Shown: positions 16,001 to 24,751, counted from the stretch's first letter. The stretch is DNA of 64,000 bases from Chloroflexota bacterium (GCA_016866215.1 VGNE01000013.1:1-64000); one strand, 5' to 3'. The notes: generated from the letters alone by a model not told the origin. Program-made: numbers and translations.

Positions 16001-18426
16001 GAGTCTTCTTCATACAATGATGGAAATTTATTCATCTTCATTGCATTGGTTGTGACGAAGATACTGCTCGCCACCATTGCAAAAGCGGAGAAGACGGGCT
16101 GTAATAAGCCGGCCATGGCAAGCGCGACTCCAATTACGTTATAAATGACTGCCCAGCCCAAATTTTGTTTTACGCGGCGCATGGATTCTCGTGAGAGATC
16201 AATTAGCCAGGGGATCACGCGCAGGTCATCGCGCATCAGCACGATATCAGCCGCACTGCGCGCGACATCCGTTCCGTGATTCATCGCAAGCCCAACCGTG
16301 GCGGCGGCTAGCGCGGGGCCATCATTGATGCCATCCCCGACCATCGCGGCGTTCCCCGCAAGATGTTTCATCTTTTCATCAGGGGTGAGCGCGGCGATGA
16401 CAGGAATGCCCAACGTCTTTTGCCACCTTTCACCCGCGCTGGACTCGTCGCCTGTCAGCACGCCGAGTTCCAATCCACGGGATTGCAATTGATGCACAAC
16501 ATCTTTCGCCTCCTCGCGGATTGTCTCGCCCAGCCCCACAAGCCCCACAACCTGCCCATCCCAGCCGGCATACACGACGAAGTGCCCCGCTTCCTTCCAC
16601 GCCTCGGCCTGCTCCTTGATATTCGTTGACATCTTCAACCCCTCAGCAGACATCAACCGCGCTGAGCCGATGATGATTCGTAATTCGTAATCCGTAATTC
16701 GTAAAGTCCCAACAACGCCAAGCGCGGGGAGGGATTTGAATGATTCGGGTTTGGATAATTTCACGCTTTTTGAATTTACATATTCAACAATGGCTTTTGC
16801 GAGAGGATGCTCGGATTCGTTTTCAATGGAAGCGATGATTTGCAAAAACTCCGACTCTGGAGTTGGGGAGCATCGCTGTGGCGCCGTGGCGACACTTGCT
16901 CCCCGACTGTTAGCCAGCAAGCTGGCTGACTCCAGAAATATGCCATGCACCTTCATCGGCAGTTGAGTCAATGTGCCGGTCTTGTCAAAGAAGACTTTTT
17001 GCACCTTGGCTAATCGTTCCAGCGCGGCCGTGCTTCGCAAAATTGCGCCTGATTCAGCGGCGCGTTCGAGGGAGAGCCATAACGTGAGCGGCGTTGCAAG
17101 TCCCAGCGCACAGGGGCAAGCGATAAGCAAAACGGACAAGGCCACCAGCAAGCCTGTTTCCAAGCCCGAGACATAATTCCAGATCAGGAATGCAATGGTT
17201 GCCAATCCAAGCGCAAGAGGGGTCATCCATGCGGAGAGCTTGTCCACCATTCTTTCCAACGGTGAACGCGCCCACAGGGCTTCATGCAGTAATCTTCCGA
17301 TTTGGCCCGCTGTTGTGGATTCGCCAACAGCCATTGTGATGACCTCAAAACCACCGTCGAGGTTGATCGTCCCAGCTTGGACTTTGTCACCTTCATGATG
17401 GGTGACGGGTTTGGGTTCGCCCGTCAGCAGGGACTCATCCACGTCACCTTCACCGATGGCGATCAATCCGTCCACGGGAAATCTTTCGCCAGGTCGCACA
17501 CGCACGCGCATGCCAGGTCTCAGTTCAGCGACATTGATGGTCCTATCAGATTCGCCTGTGACTACTGTCGCTGTAGAGGGAATCTGTTCCAGCAAGCGCG
17601 CAACGGCTTTGTTGCTCGATTTATGCGCCTGCATTTCAAGCCACCTGCCTATCGAAACCAAAAAGATGAGCATCGTAGCGGTGTCGAAATACAGGCCGCC
17701 GTGTCCCGCGATCAAATTGCGGACGGACAATCCGAAGGCGGAGAATGTACCAATCGTGATGAGTGTGTGAATGTTGGGCTGTCCGCGCAAAAGACTTGCA
17801 AACCCTGCCCGCAAAATTGGCAGGCCAAGTAACAGCAAAACAGGAATACTCGATACCAGCATCATGATCTGGAAGAAATCCACCAGCCATTGTGTTTCAG
17901 GGGAAGCCAGCCCGAGCAGTTCACGCCCGTATATGCCCGCCCCGACGATCATGTCGTGCAGGACCATCACGCCGCTGATCAGCAAACGTGTATAGAAGGA
18001 TTCTTCCTCGTCGCGCGGTTTTTCGTTTGGAAGAGCGGCTCGATAACCGAGCGAACGCACGCGCTTCCTGAGTTTAACGGGATTTGTAAGCGTCTTGTCA
18101 AATGTGAGATTGGCTTGCCCTTGAATGAAACTCACCTCGGCGTTGACGACTCCCTTCGTGCGGCGGAGTTGTTCGCTGACCAGCCAGGCGCAGGAGGAAC
18201 ACCACATGCCGCCGAGGGTGAGGGTGACATTCTCTGCGTTTTCTGCATTTGCCGAGACAGCGGGCGCTGCCGGGCTTTCCGCGAGCAAGGCAGAGACTTC
18301 CCTGCAGGATGGACAGCAGAAGACATCGCCTGCTTTGTTGGTAAGTGGGTGGAGAGTCGTCAGTCCGCAGAGAGAGCAGGCGACGAGGAGGGATTTGGTG
18401 GCGGGGGCAGTGGTGGCGAGGGTCAT
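15988..18426 (-). CDS. Copper-translocating P-type ATPase (FixI/CcoI-like)
   Basis: From ATG 18426 the protein has 812 residues. The frame extends 22 codons further up, but those are encoded by a repeat. The N-terminus has a zinc-ribbon-like CSLCG...CCPSC, then an HMA domain with GGMWCSSCAW, as in FixI. The P1B motifs follow: CPC (LIACPCALGLATPLT), DKTGT, HPLAKA and GDGIND. It would export copper to the outside for assembly of the neighbouring heme-copper and CuA subunits. Two repeats are inserted in frame: 16851-16935 in the nucleotide-binding domain and 16676-16705 (TLRITDYELRI). The last residues (EEDSVVE) and the stop lie in a REP element. Confidence 0.88.
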   Translation of the reverse strand: MTLATTAPATKSLLVACSLCGLTTLHPLTNKAGDVFCCPSCREVSALLAESPAAPAVSANAENAENVTLTLGGMWCSSCAWLVSEQLRRTKGVVNAEVSFIQGQANLTFDKTLTNPVKLRKRVRSLGYRAALPNEKPRDEEESFYTRLLISGVMVLHDMIVGAGIYGRELLGLASPETQWLVDFFQIMMLVSSIPVLLLLGLPILRAGFASLLRGQPNIHTLITIGTFSAFGLSVRNLIAGHGGLYFDTATMLIFLVSIGRWLEMQAHKSSNKAVARLLEQIPSTATVVTGESDRTINVAELRPGMRVRVRPGERFPVDGLIAIGEGDVDESLLTGEPKPVTHHEGDKVQAGTINLDGGFEVITMAVGESTTAGQIGRLLHEALWARSPLERMVDKLSAWMTPLALGLATIAFLIWNYVSGLETGLLVALSVLLIACPCALGLATPLTLWLSLERAAESGAILRSTAALERLAKVQKVFFDKTGTLTQLPMKVHGIFLESASLLANSRGASVATAPQRCSPTPESEFLQIIASIENESEHPLAKAIVEYVNSKSVKLSKPESFKSLPALGVVGTLRITDYELRIIIGSARLMSAEGLKMSTNIKEQAEAWKEAGHFVVYAGWDGQVVGLVGLGETIREEAKDVVHQLQSRGLELGVLTGDESSAGERWQKTLGIPVIAALTPDEKMKHLAGNAAMVGDGINDGPALAAATVGLAMNHGTDVARSAADIVLMRDDLRVIPWLIDLSRESMRRVKQNLGWAVIYNVIGVALAMAGLLQPVFSAFAMVASSIFVTTNAMKMNKFPSLYEEDSVVE
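16676..16705. repeat. AATTCGTAAT microrepeat inside the ATPase gene
   Basis: Three near-copies of TTCGTAAT(TC) are translated in frame as ITDYELRI between two conserved pieces of the nucleotide-binding domain (ALGVVGT...IIGSARLM). Related tracts occur in intergenic positions at about 24690, 54315, 59035 and 61665. Confidence 0.65.
16851..16935. repeat. In-frame palindromic insertion in the ATPase gene
   Basis: A GGGGAGCA...TGCTCCCC hairpin contains GTGGCGCCGTGGCGACAC. The same 18-mer occurs in the intergenic block at about 25970-25987. The 85 bases are translated as about 25 residues (ANSRGASVATAPQRCSPTPE) in a variable loop of the nucleotide-binding domain. Confidence 0.65.
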
Positions 18427-18445
18427 AAATAATTTATCTGTTAAA

Positions 18446-18567
18446 TGGTGGTCAAGTAGCCCCGTGTTCGTCGGGGTGTACGAGACCACCATTCATATAA
18501 TTTCCTGTTTGCTTGTTATTGCTGGTTTCGATACGGGCGAGAAGTGCGCTCGCCCTACTCAACCAGC
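18446..18567. repeat. Second REPIN-like inverted pair
   Basis: TGGTGGTCAAGTAG...GTACGAGACCACC (18446-18490) faces GCTGGTTTCGATAC...CTACTCAACCAGC (18521-18567). The spacer ends GTTTGCTTGTTATTG, matching the spacer end of the pair at 15871-16000. The two pairs flank the copper ATPase gene on both sides. Confidence 0.8.
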
Positions 18568-18579
18568 GGAGTTTTTCTG

Positions 18580-19245
18580 TTACCAAAACATCACAGAACC
18601 AACCATCATATGCTCAACCCAGCCCAACGCGGCAAACCCGCGCATGGCGAATTGGAAGCCGAAGAACATCATCGCGAATGATGCCAGTCCGCGTGACCAG
18701 GCCAGTGAGGTGGATTTCTTCACGAACCATTTGACGGCGAACAGGCTTGGGAGGGTGGCAATGCCGAAGATGAGCATGTTCAATGCGCCTTGCATTGCGT
18801 TGGCAGAAGCCATGGCGGTGACGAGGGCAGTCAGGACCAAACCACAGGGGAGCAGCCCCCAAAGAAGGCCGAGCAGGTAACAGGTCGGGAGCGAAGCGGA
18901 TTTGAATGCGCGCATGGCGCGTCCCCAGCGTTGAATGATTCCGGAGAATAAAAATTCGGGCGAGGGCGTTAATCCTATGAATGCAGATGCCATATAAAAG
19001 GCCATGACTGCAAAAATGATCGAAAGAACAGCCTGGAGTTTTTCAAGCGACCAAAGGGATTGGCCGAAGAAGCCAAAAAGGATTCCAAGAATTGCGTATG
19101 TTGTGACGCGTCCTGCGTGCGCAAGCACCCATGCGAATTTATTTTGAAAGATGGGCTGGCGGTCAAACAGCATAACAACGGCGCTGCACATGCCGACGCA
19201 ATGACTGAAGCTTCCAAGCAGACCGAGCAGCAGCGCTGTGATCAT
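18580..19245 (-). CDS. SafE/TauE-like (UreH-2) membrane protein next to the oxidase genes
   Basis: From ATG 19245 the protein has 221 residues with six predicted helices. It has the motif SFSHCVGMC near the N-terminus and LPTCYLLGLLWGLLPCGLV in the second half, both typical of the small sulfite-exporter-like (SafE/UreH-2) family found beside FixI and cbb3 oxidase genes. It probably helps copper supply or maturation of the respiratory complex. Upstream codons to 19362 overlap the end of subunit I and are not needed. The next gene downstream is the copper ATPase, separated by a REPIN pair. Confidence 0.8.
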   Translation of the reverse strand: MITALLLGLLGSFSHCVGMCSAVVMLFDRQPIFQNKFAWVLAHAGRVTTYAILGILFGFFGQSLWSLEKLQAVLSIIFAVMAFYMASAFIGLTPSPEFLFSGIIQRWGRAMRAFKSASLPTCYLLGLLWGLLPCGLVLTALVTAMASANAMQGALNMLIFGIATLPSLFAVKWFVKKSTSLAWSRGLASFAMMFFGFQFAMRGFAALGWVEHMMVGSVMFW

Positions 19246-19298
19246 AATGTGTTCCCGCCCAGAGTGGTGATTCTCTGGGCGGGAGTTCAAAGGAGAGA

Positions 19299-21032
19299 CT
19301 AACGAATGAACCAGGTACGTCCCAGCAGCCACCAGTTGCTGAGGTAATACACGGCGAACCAAACCAGGAAGGCAAAGACGAGCACGAGCGTGCCTTTGGG
19401 TTGGTTTTTCGGATGTTCCATTTGCTCGTCGGTTAACTTGGTGGATTCAAGCAGGGGATTCTCTTTGCCGCCGACGAGCAGCAGTTGACCTGCTTCCATG
19501 CGCGGACCTGTGAGTATGGAAGCCAGTACGATGGTTATGTACATGATGCCGCCTGTTACTGCGATCAACGCGCCGATACCGAAGATGGCGAGGGTCAGGT
19601 CCACTGTGCCGGGGACGACGCCAGCGAAGGTGATGTCCCAATTGCGGCGGGCAACGCCTTGGAGTCCGCTGGTGATCATGCCCAATGAAACCAGAATCGT
19701 GCCGCCTCCGAATACATATGGCTGCCACTTTGCCCAGCTCTTAAGTTTGAGTTCCTTGCGGAAGATGAGAGGGATGACGTAATACGTGAATGCCATGAAA
19801 GCGGTGGTGGTGCCGCCTACAACTGTTGCGTGAAAGTGACCGGGCAGGCGCAGTGTATTGTGCGCCAGCATGTTGATCTGTTCTGTGCCGATGGTCACGC
19901 CAGTGACGCCGCCGATCCAGCCAAAGATTATCATGGACATGAACAATCCGCTGAAACCAGGTTCGCCCCAGGGCGCGTTGCGAAGCCAGCCAAAGAGTCC
20001 TTTGTTGTGGCCTTTCGCGCGCTGTGCTACTTCAATTGCAGCGGGAATGGAGAAGGCGTGCATCATCGAGCCAAGCACTGCGAGGTACATGGCGTAGGAG
20101 GTATTGACGGCCTTCCATGCAAAGGACAGCCCGGGATCAACCAAAAGGTGATGGGCAGAGCCGAGGTTGATGAAGAACAGGTAAAGGATGAAAGCGAGGC
20201 GCGAGAACTTCTCGTTGATTGGGCGAATACCCGTGGTCATTTGTGCGAGCGCATACCAGATCGCAACCATCGCGGCCAGGTTGACCTGCTGCGCGGGGTG
20301 ACCGAATCCCCAGAAAAAGTTGCGGTAGATGCCGGGGTCATAATTTTGGAGAATACCCAGGGACCACAGGAAGGCAGGCACAATTGCGGCGGCGCCCTGG
20401 AGCAGGGTGTACACCGCCAGGATGGCGGCAGTCATCAAACCGAAGACCACCAGCGGAAGCGAGCCTTCAAATCTTTTTTCGCGCTTGGCCACCGCAATAT
20501 TGATGAAGAATGTGATCACGGTAATCAACGCCCCGACTGCAAACAGAATGTAGCTCAGGTAAAAGAGTGGGTGCGCTTTGAGCGGAACATAGGCTGTAAA
20601 CATTACGGTGGATTGCGGGTCAAACAAGACCACGCCGTTCACCAACAAACCGCCGACAGTCATCATAATGAAACCAAGCCAGGCAAGTTTGGGCGCAGCA
20701 TGACGCGCATTCAGCAAAACAGTCGAGCCGAAATGCAAGCCTGCCATTTCGAAGAAGACGATCCAGGCCACCAGCATATCAATGCCGTGCAGGGTCAACA
20801 GGCGGTAGAACCAGGTTGCATCCAAAAGATGGATGGCCTGCCAGCGTGTCAGCGCGATCAAGAGAGCTGCGGTGCCGCCCAGCAGGAGGGTTACCACCGC
20901 CATGACTGCATTGGCAATGATGAGGCGTTCGGTGTGCATATCCACTTTAAGGGTGGTCACACCACAGACGCGATAATCATCCTTCGCGCCGGCTTTCCAG
21001 GGAGTTGTGGGTGCAAGTGCTGTCATTTTCAT
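19299..21032 (-). CDS. Heme-copper subunit I, B-family, lacking the active-site tyrosine (NO reductase candidate)
   Basis: A 577-residue, about 12-14 helix membrane protein. The six metal-binding histidines are present: His82 (TLHG), His245 (GHPAQQ), His294/295 (SAHHLLVDPG), His399 and His401 (HNTLRLPGHFH). HNT...PGHFH and HH..VDPG point to the ba3-like B family. In oxygen reductases helix VI reads GHPIVY or GHPEVY, and the Tyr cross-links to a CuB histidine. Here it reads GHPAQQ, so the Tyr position is Gln249. Loss of this Tyr is the hallmark of NO-reducing members, such as the eNOR group reported from Chloroflexi and archaea. Assignment to eNOR is inference. The ATG at 21032 has the site TAGGAG. 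Confidence 0.85.
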   Translation of the reverse strand: MKMTALAPTTPWKAGAKDDYRVCGVTTLKVDMHTERLIIANAVMAVVTLLLGGTAALLIALTRWQAIHLLDATWFYRLLTLHGIDMLVAWIVFFEMAGLHFGSTVLLNARHAAPKLAWLGFIMMTVGGLLVNGVVLFDPQSTVMFTAYVPLKAHPLFYLSYILFAVGALITVITFFINIAVAKREKRFEGSLPLVVFGLMTAAILAVYTLLQGAAAIVPAFLWSLGILQNYDPGIYRNFFWGFGHPAQQVNLAAMVAIWYALAQMTTGIRPINEKFSRLAFILYLFFINLGSAHHLLVDPGLSFAWKAVNTSYAMYLAVLGSMMHAFSIPAAIEVAQRAKGHNKGLFGWLRNAPWGEPGFSGLFMSMIIFGWIGGVTGVTIGTEQINMLAHNTLRLPGHFHATVVGGTTTAFMAFTYYVIPLIFRKELKLKSWAKWQPYVFGGGTILVSLGMITSGLQGVARRNWDITFAGVVPGTVDLTLAIFGIGALIAVTGGIMYITIVLASILTGPRMEAGQLLLVGGKENPLLESTKLTDEQMEHPKNQPKGTLVLVFAFLVWFAVYYLSNWWLLGRTWFIR

Positions 21033-21036
21033 TCTC

Positions 21037-21555
21037 CTACTTGACGATTACTTTGCCAACCATGGTATGGTGACCGAGGTTACAAAACTCATTGCAGACG
21101 ATGGTGAACTCGCCCGCGCTGGTCGGGACAATCGTAGCAACATAGTCATAACCAGGAATAACCTGCAGGTTGATGTTCACGGGCTGGAGCGAAAACCCAT
21201 GCTGCAGATCCATTGAAGAAATATGCAGGCGGTAGGTTTGTCCCTTTTCCAATTGCAATATGGGATACCACTGCCAGGTGCTGGCGCGCAGGTACACGTC
21301 ACTGCCGGGTGGGGGAGCCACAACGGGAATTCCGTTTTCATCTCCAACCTGGTATTGGGTAACAAACTCATTCACCTTCGCAGCGAATTGTTCGCGGGTC
21401 ACGCGGTATGTTTCCGTTGGCACGTTTTGCTTCCCGTAGAAGTACCACAAAGGCATCATCACAGTCAGGAACACGCACCACACAAATGCCACTGTGAGCC
21501 ATGTTTTTTCCATGCGGCCCAGCGGCTTCCACCAAAGTTTTTCAGGCGCTAACAT
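21037..21555 (-). CDS. Heme-copper subunit II with CuA site
   Basis: From ATG 21555 the protein has 172 residues. The frame is open 12 codons further up, but the ribosome site AAGAGGAGAA precedes 21555. One N-terminal membrane helix (TWLTVAFVWCVFLTVMMPLW) leads to an outer cupredoxin domain with the CuA ligands: His in DLQHGF and the motif CNEFCNLGHHTM (C-x-E-x-C-x3-H-x2-M). It accepts electrons from a periplasmic-side donor, probably cytochrome c or a blue copper protein, and passes them to subunit I, four bases downstream. The presence of CuA shows an electron input like cytochrome oxidases. Confidence 0.9.
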   Translation of the reverse strand: MLAPEKLWWKPLGRMEKTWLTVAFVWCVFLTVMMPLWYFYGKQNVPTETYRVTREQFAAKVNEFVTQYQVGDENGIPVVAPPPGSDVYLRASTWQWYPILQLEKGQTYRLHISSMDLQHGFSLQPVNINLQVIPGYDYVATIVPTSAGEFTIVCNEFCNLGHHTMVGKVIVK

Positions 21556-21568
21556 TTTTCTTCTCCTC

Positions 21569-21730
21569 TTAATATGGGGCAGGGGGAACATTGATCAGAT
21601 CTATAATTCCCCAAACGTTATAGATCAAAGTACTGATCAACAATGACAGCACGAACAACAACCAAATGTTGTCGAACCACTTTTGCCCTTGCGGCACAGG
21701 CTCATTTTCACGTTCATCATTCTCGGACAT
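21569..21730 (-). CDS. 53-residue single-helix protein, first gene of the heme-copper operon
   Basis: A small ORF from ATG 21730 to TAA 21569 reads MSENDERENEPVPQGQKWFD, then one membrane helix (about 21-42) and a short tail ending NVPPAPY. A strong ribosome site (AAAGGAGAG) precedes it, and the next gene begins 13 bases beyond its stop. Short single-helix subunits are common in ba3/B-type enzymes (subunit IIa-like), so this is probably a small structural subunit. The sequence itself has no diagnostic motif. Confidence 0.75.
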   Translation of the reverse strand: MSENDERENEPVPQGQKWFDNIWLLFVLSLLISTLIYNVWGIIDLINVPPAPY

Positions 21731-21950
21731 GTCACTCTCCTTTTGTAATGTGTCTTATTTCACAAGCATTGTCTGAATTACACCAATGATAGCAAGAAAA
21801 CGCAAAAGCAGGCAGTGACTTTTGTTACATTTCCCGAGATCTGCGTACATCCGTGCTATGGGAATCATTCTTTTCCATGGTTGAATACCTCAATGAGATC
21901 ACGACATTCTGCTGGCTTTGCATCGTGATGATATGCGTGCATCTTATCTC

Positions 21951-22631
21951 CTAAATTTTGATGGAATTCAACCAATCAGGCAATTGACGAAATAACTCGC
22001 GCATGACTGTCTTCGTCCGTTCGTGAAATAACCCAAGATTTCCATAGGCTTCCCCTCCGTCAATGCACACCAGATCAGTGACCCCGCGCAGGATCAACAG
22101 GCGCGTATTATTCTTTTTTGCAACCCATGCAATTGCGCCTGATTCCCAATCTGCGGCGACGGCGTCATATTTTTCGATGAGCATGGGAATATCTTCCGCG
22201 ACAATATCCCGGTCTGCAGAGACGAGAAGTCCGCGCGAGATGGGAGAAGGCAAATTAAGCGGCAGCCAACTCAGGTCGAGGGAAGAGGCGTAATGTTCAA
22301 TGGCTTCAGATGAATCGCCCATTTGCTCGAGGATGTCATAGACCAGAGTGCGCTCAACGAGGATGATCTTCCCTATTTCAATTCGCCCGACAAACCCTCC
22401 GCATGTGCCGAGGTTGGCGAGCAGGTCTGGCTTGAAATGGTCAATCACATATTGAGCGGAAGCCGCCGCAGAAATTTTCCCCCAACCGCCATGAACGAGT
22501 TGAAGGTTGAAAGTTGAAAGTTTCAGGTTGGCATACTCGCCAAAGGGGGATGGTTTGGTTTCAAGATTAGAGTACATTTCCTTGACAACCTGCCACTCGG
22601 CATTGGCTGAAATGATGACGACTATCTTCAA
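21951..22631 (-). CDS. Nucleosidase/phosphorylase of the MTA/SAH nucleosidase family
   Basis: A 226-residue protein with the purine-nucleoside phosphorylase fold. It has LLANLGTCGGFVGRIEIGKIILVE near residue 90-110, AVAADWESGAIAWVAKKN (E-S-G-A in the substrate loop) and LRGVTDLV near the end. It would cleave a methylthioadenosine- or adenosylhomocysteine-like nucleoside. The exact substrate is uncertain because the family is broad. A TTGAAAGTTGAAAGTTT-type microrepeat (about 22499-22525) encodes KLSTFNLQL in the N-terminal half. The start overlaps the stop of the upstream cinA-C gene by four bases. Confidence 0.75.
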   Translation of the reverse strand: MKIVVIISANAEWQVVKEMYSNLETKPSPFGEYANLKLSTFNLQLVHGGWGKISAAASAQYVIDHFKPDLLANLGTCGGFVGRIEIGKIILVERTLVYDILEQMGDSSEAIEHYASSLDLSWLPLNLPSPISRGLLVSADRDIVAEDIPMLIEKYDAVAADWESGAIAWVAKKNNTRLLILRGVTDLVCIDGGEAYGNLGLFHERTKTVMRELFRQLPDWLNSIKI

Positions 22632-23113
22632 GTCAGTTTTCCTTCCAGATAATCAAGAACGAGTTGCAAGGCGGCATCACATGAATATCGTTTATTCTGT
22701 TCACGATCCCCGTCCCAAATGAAGTTACGCGCCCACTCGCCTTTTTGGGTTACCAATCCAATCCATGTAAATCCAACAGGTTTCTGCGGCGTGCCACCGC
22801 CAGGGCCTGCAATTCCACTGACGCTGAGAGCAATATCGGCGTTCAATGCATGCATTGCGCCGTGCGCCATCTCAAGCACGGTCTCACGCGAAACAGCGCC
22901 TTTTGTATTCAAGGTTTCCCATGAAACTCCCAGTAAAGCGACTTTGGCTTCATAAGAATATGCGACGAAGCCGCCCACAAAATATTCTGAAGAGCCGGGG
23001 ATGTCTGTAATGCGGTGGGAAATTAATCCGCCGGTACATGATTCGGCTGTAGTCAGTTTTAGACTGCTCTTAATTAAATAATCATGTAAAACTTTTTCAG
23101 GACTAATCGCCAT
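22628..23113 (-). CDS. pncC: CinA C-terminal domain protein, nicotinamide-nucleotide amidase
   Basis: A 161-residue stand-alone CinA-C domain: TTAESCTGGLISHRITDIPGSS at about 19-40 and SVSGIAGPGGGTPQKPVG at about 98-115 are the family signatures. In characterised members the enzyme deamidates nicotinamide mononucleotide to nicotinate mononucleotide in NAD salvage. It is translationally coupled to the nucleosidase gene, so the pair may form a small nucleotide-salvage unit. Confidence 0.88.
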   Translation of the reverse strand: MAISPEKVLHDYLIKSSLKLTTAESCTGGLISHRITDIPGSSEYFVGGFVAYSYEAKVALLGVSWETLNTKGAVSRETVLEMAHGAMHALNADIALSVSGIAGPGGGTPQKPVGFTWIGLVTQKGEWARNFIWDGDREQNKRYSCDAALQLVLDYLEGKLT

Positions 23114-23307
23114 AAATTCTCCTTCAATTTTTTCGAAACTTAACTACAATGTGACTGTATAGATCAGGCGTGATGACGTGCGATGAAAATCCCGAAACAC
23201 GCGCCAGCTTTGAACGTGAAGCACAGGCCTGCAGCGTCCCAACCTCATCCAAATATCTGATCAGGAATTTGTGGAAGGACGTCCCTTCTTCAGTATGGAA
23301 CGGGTAT

Positions 23308-24669
23308 CTATCCCCTCACCTGGCGATTATCTGTGATCTCCAGCGCCTGATCCAAAACATCAATGCCCTCTTTCAATTGCTCTTCATTAATGATCAACGG
23401 CGGGATGATCAAAACAGTATGCCAATGTGTGTATAAAAACAATCCATGATCCAGGCAATATTTTCCCAACGCCGCCATCTCAGGCGATGTCCCATTCCAT
23501 GGCGCCATCGGCTCTTTCGTCTTTCTATCCTTGACCAGTTCAAGGATACCAAACAAACCAATATTGCGGACTTCACCGATGGACGGATGCGCTTCGCCGA
23601 GATCGGTCAACATGCGCCTCAAGACTGCGCCCATGCCTGCCGCGTGCTCGACGATTTTATTCTCCTTGAGGACATGGATATTTGCCACAGCCGCCGCCAG
23701 CGAAATGGGATGCGAGGTATATGTCAGCCCGCTTTCAAAGGGATGCTCATCGAAAGCCTCAGCAATCTCAGGTTTCATCGCGACCGCGCCCAACGGCGCA
23801 TACGCGGAGGTGAGTCCCTTCGCCATCGTAATCATATCCGGGAGCACATCCCAATGCTCCACTGCAAACCATTTACCTGTGCGCCCAAACCCGCTCATGA
23901 CTTCATCACAGATCATCACAATGTCATATTTATCGCACAAGGCCCGCACGCCCTGCATATAGCCCTGCGGCGGGATGATGATGCCATTCGTGCCCGTGAC
24001 AGATTCGATTAAGACGGCGGCGATGGAGTCAGGTCCCTCATAAAGAATGATTTCTTCGAGGTGATTGAGATAATCGCGCGCAAACTCCTCTTCCGAAATA
24101 TCAGGGTTTGTGCGGTGGAAGGTGGAACGGTAACGATACGGGTCAAGGAAATGAACAACGCCTGTCATCAAATTCGGCTCCCATGCCACGCGGCGCGGGT
24201 CACCAGTCGCCGCCATTGCGCCAGCGGATGCGCCATGATACGAGCGATAGCGCGCAAGGATCTTATGACGTTTCGCGCCCGCGTAACCACGCGCAAGTTT
24301 GATGGCGTTCTCATTTGCATCCGCACCGCCAAGGGTAAACAGCACCTTGCTTAACGCGCCGTTTGGCGTGACATCTGCCACAGCCTTGCTGGCCAGCGCA
24401 CGGATTTTTGAAGTCATGCCCGGTGCGGCGTATGACAATTCCGCGGCCTGCGCCTGCATGGCTTTGATGACACGCTCATCCCCATGACCGATATTGACGC
24501 ACATGGTCATGGAGTTGAAATCGAGATAGCGTTTATCGTCCACATCCCAAAAATACACACCCTTGGCGCGTTTTACTGCAATGGGATTGACTTTCGCCTG
24601 AGCAGACCAGGTCCAAAAGACATGCTCTTTGGAGAGCGGCAGAATTTCATCATCGGGAAGATCGAACAT
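23308..24669 (-). CDS. Class III PLP-dependent aminotransferase
   Basis: A 453-residue fold-type I aminotransferase of the omega-amino-acid:pyruvate type. Features visible are GGADANENAIKLAR, the conserved ICDEVMSGFGRTGKWFA (Asp contacting the PLP ring) and the PLP lysine in MITMAKGLTSAYAPLGAV. Substrates cannot be read from sequence; beta-alanine, taurine, GABA and polyamine-derived amines are possible. About 190 bases separate its stop from the next gene on the same strand (cinA-C), so it is likely its own transcript. The region downstream shows nothing recognisable. Confidence 0.85.
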   Translation of the reverse strand: MFDLPDDEILPLSKEHVFWTWSAQAKVNPIAVKRAKGVYFWDVDDKRYLDFNSMTMCVNIGHGDERVIKAMQAQAAELSYAAPGMTSKIRALASKAVADVTPNGALSKVLFTLGGADANENAIKLARGYAGAKRHKILARYRSYHGASAGAMAATGDPRRVAWEPNLMTGVVHFLDPYRYRSTFHRTNPDISEEEFARDYLNHLEEIILYEGPDSIAAVLIESVTGTNGIIIPPQGYMQGVRALCDKYDIVMICDEVMSGFGRTGKWFAVEHWDVLPDMITMAKGLTSAYAPLGAVAMKPEIAEAFDEHPFESGLTYTSHPISLAAAVANIHVLKENKIVEHAAGMGAVLRRMLTDLGEAHPSIGEVRNIGLFGILELVKDRKTKEPMAPWNGTSPEMAALGKYCLDHGLFLYTHWHTVLIIPPLIINEEQLKEGIDVLDQALEITDNRQVRG

Positions 24670-24713
24670 GGGGAATCCTTGTGTAGAAGTAATTCGTAAT
24701 TGGTAAATTTCTG

Positions 24714-24741
24714 TTGTAAATTACGTTTCACAAATTATAAT
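24714..24741 (+). promoter_or_regulatory. Promoter TTGTAA-N16-TATAAT
   Basis: TTGTAA (24714-24719) and TATAAT (24736-24741) with a 16-base spacer lie just before ATG 24752. The start of transcription would be only a few bases from the start codon, so the mRNA may be leaderless. Confidence 0.65.
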
Positions 24742-24751
24742 CCCATGCCTG

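Noticed and set aside
19299-21032. Plain ba3-type oxygen reductase
   Set aside because: The active-site Tyr position is Gln. Kept as an alternative only if another Tyr can replace it.
19830-21044. 404-codon open frame on the plus strand
   Set aside because: It is antisense to the heme-copper subunit I gene, whose motifs are all conserved. The composition is typical of a shadow frame.
21877-21954. 25-codon frame MVEYLNEITTFCWLCIVMI...
   Set aside because: Hydrophobic, but without a ribosome site. It overlaps the end of the convergent nucleosidase gene and is not supported.
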